From: Ignavibacteria bacterium
GTDB taxonomy: Bacteria > Bacteroidota > Ignavibacteria > Kapaibacteriales > UBA2268
NCBI GenBank assembly: GCA_016844745.1
Contig: JAERMQ010000034.1
Coordinates: 1 to 39,034 of the forward strand
Direction: 5' to 3'
DNA: 39,034 nucleotides
Shown: piece by piece, positions 32,974 through 39,034 of the stretch
Layout of the letters: each line of letters starts with the position of its first letter
Numbering within the stretch: the stretch's first letter is position 1
Translations under genes and position numbers: made by a program
The notes under the pieces: model-generated
Told to the model about the DNA's origin: nothing
The model's database searches: none
What the model saw: only the letters and a program-made list of their open reading frames with translations

Positions 32974-33392
32974 AGTTCGTTATAGATAGCAATGTTTTGG
33001 TAAGTAGCCTCGACCCAAAGGATATTTTCTATTCCGAATGTCATCCTTTATTCGAAAAAATCTTAAGTATGGAGATTGAAGCTTTATGCCCTGTATTGGT
33101 ATTGTCAGAAACTACCTGCGTATTAAGAAGAAGGACGAATAACGAAAATATTGCCGGAGCAACTTATCGGATGCTTGCACAGCTTCCTGCTATCAATTGG
33201 CTTGATATAACTCTTGAAGTTACCGAAAGAGCATGTTTACTCGGAGTCAAAACAGGGTTGAAAGGCGGCGATGCAATTGTCCTTCAGGTTGCAGAACAAT
33301 ATGGCATACCGCTTATAACAAAAGACAAAGAAATTCTTGAAAAAACCCCTAAAAGGATTTGGGTTTTTGAGCCTAACGAAATTCAACTTTAA
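32970..33392 (+). CDS. PIN-domain toxin (VapC-like)
   Basis: The 140-residue protein has the PIN acidic set: Asp6 in KFVIDSNVLVSSL, Glu in VLVLSETTCVLRRR, Asp in TGLKGGDAIVLQVAEQ, and the TKDKE tail of the domain. It should be a Mg-dependent ribonuclease. Four-base overlap with its antitoxin. Intact. Confidence 0.9.
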   Translation: MKFVIDSNVLVSSLDPKDIFYSECHPLFEKILSMEIEALCPVLVLSETTCVLRRRTNNENIAGATYRMLAQLPAINWLDITLEVTERACLLGVKTGLKGGDAIVLQVAEQYGIPLITKDKEILEKTPKRIWVFEPNEIQL

Positions 33393-33505
33393 TAATCAAG
33401 AAATCCGAAATCGTTATGACGAAGAGTAAAAGAAATTTTCAATTTTCAACCAATTTTTAATGATTAATGAAAAATTTATAAAAAAAATATTGGTTTGAGT
33501 TACCT

Positions 33506-33577
33506 TAAACAATGATTCACAATATAATATTTATGTTCCCGTTATTGCTTTTATATTGATTTTAATAAGGAATTTGA
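33506..33577 (+). promoter_or_regulatory. Second copy of the TA leader
   Basis: Nearly the same sequence as 32627-32694, here before the orphan antitoxin-like gene. It shares TTCACAATATAATATTTA and the following GTTATTGC. Confidence 0.5.
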
Positions 33578-33816
33578 AAACGAATTTAACCAATGAGAAA
33601 AATAAATTATTGGATGAAATATCGAAAATTGATGATGGTACGATATTATACACAATTGACGATATAATAAATTTCAACTATGTAAAAAAATATTCGTTAG
33701 AGCCTTTGACTCAGGAAGATATTATCGGCAGGGCTTTAGCAGGCGAAGAAGCTATTAAGAATAACAAAACTATGAGTCTGGGTGAACTCGAAGATGATAT
33801 TAAGAACTGGAAATGA
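33556..33816 (+). CDS. Orphan antitoxin-like protein
   Basis: The protein of up to 86 residues has TNEKNKLLDEISKIDD, then LEPLTQEDIIGRALAGEEAI and a C-terminal MSLGELEDDIKNW, the pattern of antitoxins (Phd/RelB-like tail) that pair with RelE or PIN toxins. No toxin follows; palindromic repeats begin instead. No ATG fits; the start may be TTG at 33574 behind AAGGA, or TTG at 33556. A toxin may have been lost. Confidence 0.55.
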   Translation: MILIRNLKTNLTNEKNKLLDEISKIDDGTILYTIDDIINFNYVKKYSLEPLTQEDIIGRALAGEEAIKNNKTMSLGELEDDIKNWK

Positions 33817-33837
33817 ATGTAATTGTTACTTTTTAAG

Positions 33838-34350
33838 AAATTTTCAATTATCAATTTTACAATTTTCAATCAATTTTTAATGATAAATGACCCCTGAGAA
33901 ATTTTCAATTATTTTATAAGGGAATTTGACTTTATTCTAAGTTCCTCTGCGAGCTTTGCGAGAATTTTTTTTCATGCAAAGTTCGCAAATGAAAAGCATA
34001 TTCTTTGCGGTATTTGCGAGATTTTTTTTTCACGCAAAGTTCGCAAAGGAAAAACATAATCTTTGCGGTTTTTGCGAGATTTTTTTTCACGCAAAGACCG
34101 CAAAGGAAAAACATAATCTTTGCGGTCTTTGCGAGATTTTTTTTCACGAGAAGCTCGAAAAGGAAAAACATATTCTTTGCGAGCTTTGCGAGAATTTTTT
34201 TTTCATGCAAAGCACGAAAAGGAAAAACATATTCTTTGCGGTCTTTGCGAGAAAATTTTCCGCAAAGTCCGCAAAGAAAGAAAAATATTAATTGTAAAAT
34301 TGAAAAATTGAAAATTCATTGCAAAATTGAAAATTGATAATTGAAAATTC
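33838..34350. repeat. Array of six 57-59-bp palindromic repeats with outer inverted flanks
   Basis: Units begin at 33945, 34003, 34061, 34118, 34175 and 34234. Each holds CTTTGCGGTCTTTGCG-like and CGCAAAGACCGCAAAG-like arms around a T-rich loop (GAGATTTTTTTTCA), so neighbouring arms can form stems. AAAACATAAT-type links join units. The outer flanks at 33838 and about 34326-34350 are inverted (TTTTCAATTATCAATTTT). No true gene lies here; the open frames are by-products of the repeats. Confidence 0.82.
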
Positions 34351-34379
34351 TAACAATCACACGATATGCACCACAATAG

Positions 34380-34424
34380 AAAAACCCCCAAACCTCCCTA
34401 AAATAAGAGACACGGGGGTTTTAA
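34380..34424 (-). terminator. Rho-independent terminator of the sdh operon
   Basis: AAAACCCCC pairs with GGGGGTTTT around a loop of about 24 bases. On the minus strand it follows the sdhB stop by about 15 bases and ends in a T run. Confidence 0.7.
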
Positions 34425-34437
34425 AATTAAAAATATC

Positions 34438-35184
34438 CTATTCTTTCGTCAGCGTAGCGCCAAGAAAATCGCGATTCATCATTGCAATAAAGCGCACAGA
34501 TACTTGCTTGGGGCATACAGCTTCACATTCATAAAAATTAGTGCATCCGCCAAAGCCTTCCTTTTCCATCTGCTCTACCATTGCAACGACCCGTTTCTTG
34601 CGTTCCGGCTGACCCTGCGGCAGCAATGCAAACTGGCTGACTTTCGCTGCTACAAACAACATTGAAGCGCCGTTCGGACATGCTGCAGCACATGCGCCAC
34701 ATCCAATACAGGCTGCCGCATCCATAGCAAGTTCGGCTTTCAGTTTCGAAACCGGCAGGGCATTTGCGTCCTGTGGCTGATTTGTCCCAACAGAAATAAA
34801 TCCTCCTACCTGTATAATCCTATCGAAAGCGGAGCGGTCAACAACCAAATCTTTGATAATCGGGAATGCACGCGCACGAAATGGCTCAATAAAGATTGAA
34901 TCTCCATTCTTAAATTTACGCATGTGGAGTTGGCAAGTAGTAGTTGCGGCTTCCGGTCCGTGCGGAGTGCCGTTAATAGTCAATGAACATGCGCCGCAAA
35001 TTCCTTCACGGCAATCATGGTCGTAAGCAAAAGGTTCTTTACCCTGATGTATCAGACTTTCATTCAAAACATCCAACATTTCAAGGAAGGACATATCCGG
35101 CGAGACATCATCGACCAGATGCTCTTCGAATTTTCCTTTATCACGAGCGCTTTTCTGGCGCCAGATGTGAAGAGTGAGTTTCAT
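34438..35184 (-). CDS. sdhB: Succinate dehydrogenase/fumarate reductase iron-sulfur subunit
   Basis: The 248-residue protein passes electrons from the flavin of SdhA to quinone through three clusters. The 2Fe-2S ligands are Cys58, Cys63, Cys66 and Cys84 ([16 protein letters not shown]...TTCQL). The 4Fe-4S and 3Fe-4S ligands are in [16 protein letters not shown] and [16 protein letters not shown]. It is the last gene of sdhCAB, 34 bases after sdhA. Length and motifs match the Bacteroidota/Chlorobiota type B enzyme. The direction (succinate or fumarate) cannot be told. Confidence 0.95.
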   Translation of the reverse strand: MKLTLHIWRQKSARDKGKFEEHLVDDVSPDMSFLEMLDVLNESLIHQGKEPFAYDHDCREGICGACSLTINGTPHGPEAATTTCQLHMRKFKNGDSIFIEPFRARAFPIIKDLVVDRSAFDRIIQVGGFISVGTNQPQDANALPVSKLKAELAMDAAACIGCGACAAACPNGASMLFVAAKVSQFALLPQGQPERKKRVVAMVEQMEKEGFGGCTNFYECEAVCPKQVSVRFIAMMNRDFLGATLTKE

Positions 35185-35218
35185 TAATTTATCCTTTTAT
35201 TTTTTTTACTTTTTAATA

Positions 35219-37132
35219 TTATTTATAACTCCTGACAGCCAAATGAACGTCGTGGAATTCAAGTGGCTCGATGTGGCGCGTTGGTTTATTGCCAACACCC
35301 TGATATTCCCAGGCAGCAACATGACAGAATTTCCCGTCATCACGCATGGCTTCGCCATCCGGATATTGATGCTCCTCACGGAAGTGTGCGCCGCATGATT
35401 CATCGCGTTCCAAAGCATCCCACACCAGAACTTCGGCAAATTCAAGGAAATCGGCTACCCTGAGGGCTTTCTCCAATACGATATTGAAATCGCCCGGTTC
35501 GCCTGTTACAGTGAGATTCTGCCAAAATTCTTCCCTGATTGGAGGAATTTTCTCCAATGCTTTCTTCAATCCGGCTTCATTTCGTCCCATACCGACAAAT
35601 TCCCACATCACTTTACCAAGCTCGCGATGGAATTGAGTAGGTGTTTTCTTGCCATTTATGGAAATCATTTTATTTATTTTATCATTAGTATCGGATTCGG
35701 CTTTCCTGAATTCTACATGGTCAGCAGACACTTTTTCGAATTTATTTGATGCTAAATAATGTCCTATTGTGTAAGGAATAACGAAATAACCGTCTGCCAA
35801 GCCCTGCATCAATGCGCTTGCGCCTAATCGGTTAGCGCCGTGGTCTGAAAAGTTTGCTTCGCCAAGTACATGAAGACCGGGGATGGTACTCATTAAATTA
35901 TAATCAACCCATAATCCGCCCATTGTATAATGGGATGCAGGATAAATCATCATGGGAGTTTTGTATGGGTCTTCGCCGATAATCCGCTCATACATTTCGA
36001 ATAAATTGCCATATCTCTCTTCGATTACATTCTTACCAAGCCGGTTTATAGCATCGGCGAAATCAAGGTAAACTCCATAGCCTGTCGATGAAACTCCTCT
36101 GCCGTCATCGCATACTTCTTTTGCCGCACGGGAAGATATATCGCGAGGGGATAAATTGCCGAAACTCGGATATTTTCTTTCCAAGTAGTAATCCCTTTCT
36201 TCTTCAGGAATCTGATTCGGAGGACGCTTATCATCTTTGTTCTTGGGAACCCATATCCTGCCGTCATTTCGGAGCGATTCACTCATCAATGTGAGTTTCG
36301 ATTGATGGTCGCCGCTGACAGGTATGCATGTAGGATGAATTTGGGTATAGCATGGATTTGCAAAAACCGCACCTTTCTTATATGCCCGGTAGGTAGCAGT
36401 TACGTTGCAAGCCTGGGCATTCGTCGATAGGAAAAATACATTGCCGTATCCGCCGGTTGCCAAACATACTGCATCGGCTGTGTGCGATTCAATTTTACCG
36501 GTGATTAAATCCCGTGTAATAATTCCTCGGCATTGACCATTAATAATGACAATATCCATCATTTCTTTACGGGTATGCAAAGTAACGGTTTTAGCTCCAA
36601 CCTGACGCATCAAAGCCGAATATGCTCCTAAAAGCAATTGCTGTCCCGTTTGACCGCGTGCATAAAATGTACGGGATACCTGAGCGCCGCCGAATGAACG
36701 ATTATCCAACAATCCGCCATATTCGCGTGCAAAGGGAACTCCCTGACCCACGCATTGGTCGATGATATTATTACTCACTTGCGCAAGCCGGTAAACATTA
36801 GCTTCGCGCGAACGGAAATCGCCGCCTTTAACTGTATCATAGAATAACCGCCAGATTGAATCTGCATCGTTAGGATAGTTCTTTGCGGCATTGATGCCAC
36901 CCTGGGCGGCAATCGAATGTGCGCGGCGGGCGCTATCATTATAAGTAAATGTTTCTACCTGATAGCCCAGCTCGCCGAATGACGCCGTTGCCGATGCTCC
37001 GGCTAAGCCTGTGCCAACTACTATTATTTTATATTTTCTTTTATTTGCAGGATTAATCAGCTTCATTTCGAAACGGTGCTTATCCCACTTCTCTTTGATA
37101 TTCCCTGATGGAACTTTGGAATCTAAATTCAT
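35219..37132 (-). CDS. sdhA: Succinate dehydrogenase/fumarate reductase flavoprotein subunit
   Basis: The 637-residue catalytic subunit binds FAD covalently. The dinucleotide fold is [17 protein letters not shown]. The FAD-linking His is in [18 protein letters not shown]. The active-site region includes [13 protein letters not shown] and [19 protein letters not shown]. The ATG at 37132 is chosen because it overlaps the sdhC stop by four bases (ATGA) and GGAGG lies within sdhC just upstream; a longer start at 37186 would run through sdhC. Intact. Confidence 0.95.
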   Translation of the reverse strand: MNLDSKVPSGNIKEKWDKHRFEMKLINPANKRKYKIIVVGTGLAGASATASFGELGYQVETFTYNDSARRAHSIAAQGGINAAKNYPNDADSIWRLFYDTVKGGDFRSREANVYRLAQVSNNIIDQCVGQGVPFAREYGGLLDNRSFGGAQVSRTFYARGQTGQQLLLGAYSALMRQVGAKTVTLHTRKEMMDIVIINGQCRGIITRDLITGKIESHTADAVCLATGGYGNVFFLSTNAQACNVTATYRAYKKGAVFANPCYTQIHPTCIPVSGDHQSKLTLMSESLRNDGRIWVPKNKDDKRPPNQIPEEERDYYLERKYPSFGNLSPRDISSRAAKEVCDDGRGVSSTGYGVYLDFADAINRLGKNVIEERYGNLFEMYERIIGEDPYKTPMMIYPASHYTMGGLWVDYNLMSTIPGLHVLGEANFSDHGANRLGASALMQGLADGYFVIPYTIGHYLASNKFEKVSADHVEFRKAESDTNDKINKMISINGKKTPTQFHRELGKVMWEFVGMGRNEAGLKKALEKIPPIREEFWQNLTVTGEPGDFNIVLEKALRVADFLEFAEVLVWDALERDESCGAHFREEHQYPDGEAMRDDGKFCHVAAWEYQGVGNKPTRHIEPLEFHDVHLAVRSYK

Positions 37133-37935
37133 AACGCACCTCCCGTTAAGCCAAGCAAAATATTTATTGGTATTGAAATCATGCATATCACAATTATTGT
37201 CGATAGGACAGGGCTGAAATTACGCAGGCACTTGTCGTATTTGGGATGGTTTATTCCCAATGTCTGGAACATGCTTTGAATAGCATGATTCAGATGGAAC
37301 CCAAGCAGGATGACACCTATGAAATAACAAAGGGAAATCCAGGGATTCTTAAATCCGAGAACAACCATTTTATATACATCATGGCGTTTCATTACTTGCT
37401 TACTTGCCTGACTTTCGAATTGGTCTAAAAGGTTTTGGGTAATTTTTGAATTCGGCTCGTTAATTTTGGCAATAGCGCCGGATGGAAGCACTCCATAGGC
37501 GTTATGCGGAGCGTAATATTCATATACGTGAAAATCTTTCGGATTAGTCACGCCAATAGTAAAATGAAGCAGATGATAGGCAAGAAAAGCCAATACCATG
37601 GAGCCTGTCCAGAGCATTGTACGCGAAGTAAGCTTAGCCTTCACATATCTTCGAACTTGATATTTTACGGGCTTTGAAGCCATATTCAGGAATTTAACCC
37701 TGATAGCGGCAATGATATGAAGGATTAAAGCAAGAAACAGGGTAATCCGTATGAGCCATAGGATTTCACCGAGGCTTTGAAGGAATTGGGCATAGGCATT
37801 AAACTCCTCTTTTCCCAAATAGATAAGCATATTGCCAAGCGTATGTCCGCAGACGAAGGCAACAAGCAAAACACCTGTCAAAGCCATTACAACCTTGCTT
37901 AAGATAGACGATTTGAGCCAGTTGAATAATGACAT
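37129..37935 (-). CDS. sdhC: Succinate dehydrogenase cytochrome b subunit (type B, five helices)
   Basis: The 268-residue membrane anchor holds two hemes b in type B complexes. Candidate heme ligands and helices are [34 protein letters not shown] and [12 protein letters not shown], with a final helix [21 protein letters not shown] single anchor instead of separate C and D subunits is the Bacteroidota/Chlorobiota and epsilonproteobacterial arrangement and uses menaquinone. First gene of sdhCAB. Confidence 0.93.
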   Translation of the reverse strand: MSLFNWLKSSILSKVVMALTGVLLVAFVCGHTLGNMLIYLGKEEFNAYAQFLQSLGEILWLIRITLFLALILHIIAAIRVKFLNMASKPVKYQVRRYVKAKLTSRTMLWTGSMVLAFLAYHLLHFTIGVTNPKDFHVYEYYAPHNAYGVLPSGAIAKINEPNSKITQNLLDQFESQASKQVMKRHDVYKMVVLGFKNPWISLCYFIGVILLGFHLNHAIQSMFQTLGINHPKYDKCLRNFSPVLSTIIVICMISIPINILLGLTGGAL

Positions 37936-38016
37936 AATTTAAATCACATTGTGAATAAAACATTTATATAGTTGTTTAAAAATTTCTTGTTCAGTAAATT
38001 GTCGACCGTTGAATAT

Positions 38017-38092
38017 ATAACAACCCCCTAACCCCCTTGAAAAGGGGGAATAAGAAAATTCCCCCTTTTCAAGGGGATTAGGGGGTTGTTAT
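38017..38092. repeat. Hairpin with 34-bp arms upstream of sdhC
   Basis: 38017-38050 and 38059-38092 are inverted copies with one mismatch, around an eight-base loop (TAAGAAAA). Each arm carries CCCCCTTGAAAAGGGGGAA, itself nearly palindromic. Such C/G-rich hairpins are common dispersed repeats in several phyla. It has no coding content and lies about 80 bases upstream of the sdhC start. Confidence 0.8.
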
Positions 38093-38407
38093 AAGTTATC
38101 ATTGCTTATTTTAATTATTTCCATTTTTTAAAGTTCAGAATGACATTCTTCTTGATTAATTGTACAGATTATTAACTTATTATAAATCATTATATTAACT
38201 AATAGAAAAATAATAAGGAAATCGTATAAATCGCTTGAATACCGTTTTCGAGAGGCAATTGAGAATCAATAATTTTATATTCACCCATTTTCCATTTATT
38301 CAAAATCAAAAATTTAATTTACAAAATTTCACTAAAACTTTCAAGAAATAAGTCAAATTGGTATTCTATGAGTTGTTGGAAATAAGGAAAGTGAGGACTT
38401 TCCCCTG

Positions 38408-38430
38408 GCGTCAAGAGTTTCTCTTGACGC
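38408..38430. repeat. Short copy D of the GTCAAGAG hairpin family
   Basis: GCGTCAAGAG and CTCTTGACGC are separated by three T. It corresponds to one arm pair of copies A-C without the middle part. Confidence 0.65.
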
Positions 38431-38687
38431 ATAAATTTTAAATCAAGATGAACACCTGACTTTGGGAGTTTACTAAACTTAATACATTACGGACAGAATA
38501 ATATTTATTAAGAGAGAAAATTTTGTAGTTTTGCAAGTAATTGCGTATATTTGTCATTTATTTTTGAGTGTAAAAATTTATGTAAGAAAATATTTTCAAA
38601 GAGTTTAAAAAAATCTGAAATGAGATAATTATGTATTCCCAGCAGATATTGATAAAATAAAGGATTTAATCCTAAGCCACGTAACAA
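38431..38687. other. AT-rich non-coding DNA
   Basis: About 260 bases with no gene, ribosome site or clear repeat seen. It may be the decayed front of the LamG-type gene whose tail follows. Confidence 0.35.
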
Positions 38688-38891
38688 ATGCCCAATATAT
38701 TATATTGTTCGGAAGCTATAATACCTAAAATAAATCATATATCAAAACGTAAAATATTAATTAAATTTAAGCAGAATACACCTTGTATAAAGGCTTTTTC
38801 TCTCCTAAAGATTGAGTACACCCCAATTGATGAACTTAAAATTTATAGTCGTGCATTATTACCTGAAGAAATCAAAGCATTAGCGAAATAA
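38688..38891 (+). pseudogene. C-terminal remnant of a LamG-domain lipoprotein gene
   Basis: The frame ends IDELKIYSRALLPEEIKALAK, matching MDELRVYRKALTLDQIKALA at the end of the intact lipoprotein (23011-24249). The preceding 45 residues look unlike the LamG fold and there is no ribosome site. The front part of the gene is missing, so this is a degraded paralogue. Confidence 0.6.
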
Positions 38892-39034
38892 AAGTATTTT
38901 AAAATCATAAGGATAATTGAAGTAATTTTATTCACTACCTTAATCAGTGAAAATAAATGAAATTGCAATTATAAACGTCATAACAAATTATAAGTTAAAC
39001 AATTTTAACCACTTCACCGAACAAAAATGAGCGA

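Noticed and set aside
33945..34290. CRISPR array
   Set aside because: The links between repeats are nearly constant and the units are palindromes without unique spacers; no cas gene is near.
33932..34337. Several overlapping open frames on both strands encoding repetitive Phe/Ala/Lys-rich proteins
   Set aside because: They are translations of the palindromic array in different frames, with no ribosome site and no normal protein composition.

Overview
The window looks like chromosomal DNA from an AT-rich, free-living bacterium, most likely of the Bacteroidota/Chlorobiota (FCB) assemblage. The evidence is a succinate dehydrogenase with one five-helix cytochrome b subunit, an isoamylase-type debranching enzyme, an EttA-type ABC-F protein, and Rpn, DUF433/DUF5615, HicAB and four-helix-bundle 'intervening sequence' genes. 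Clear AGGAG-type ribosome binding sites before most genes fit Ignavibacteria/Kapabacteria-like lineages better than classical Bacteroidia. This placement is inference; no rRNA gene is present.

Layout. 1-29 is the 5' tip of a gene leaving the window. 226-10508 (all minus) is a metabolic block. Read in transcription order it holds a DJ-1/PfpI protein, a cholesterol-oxidase-like GMC oxidoreductase, an NTF2/SnoaL-like protein, a two-domain tautomerase-like protein, an EthD-domain protein and a carboxymuconolactone-decarboxylase-like protein, which together look like an undescribed small-molecule pathway. It continues with a glycogen debranching enzyme, an AGE-type epimerase fused to a STAS domain, and a DUF4239 membrane protein. 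10509-11360 is nearly empty. 11361-14035 (minus) holds ettA, then tRNA-Ser(CGA) and tRNA-Leu(CAG) with a four-helix-bundle gene between them, framed by a 47-bp inverted repeat.

14379-16245 (plus) is a first toxin-antitoxin (TA) cluster: solitary hicB, hicBA and a MazF-type pair, separated by degenerate copies of one spacer. 16377-24249 carries an exported protein, a sodium/solute symporter, a CAAX-type M48 protease, a PAS histidine kinase, a thioesterase, a nucleotidyltransferase pair and a LamG lipoprotein. 24257-27013 holds an Rpn nuclease/transposase and a methyltransferase-nuclease fusion, each bracketed by copies of the same hairpin repeat. 27094-28608 is an amino-acid permease.

28918-31752 is the most striking region. 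Four TA operons lie head to tail on the minus strand, and every one is preceded by a copy of an about 80-bp spacer that can fold into two hairpins. Paired base changes between copies keep the stems. A third TA group (VapC-like plus an orphan antitoxin) lies at 32713-33816 with its own duplicated leader. 33945-34290 is a six-unit array of palindromic repeats. 34438-37935 is the sdhCAB operon with a terminator after it. The last 1.1 kb is largely non-coding, with a 34-bp hairpin and a LamG gene remnant.

The overall picture is housekeeping and metabolic operons interrupted by modular accessory DNA in which small TA or defence genes are repeatedly joined by structured repeats.
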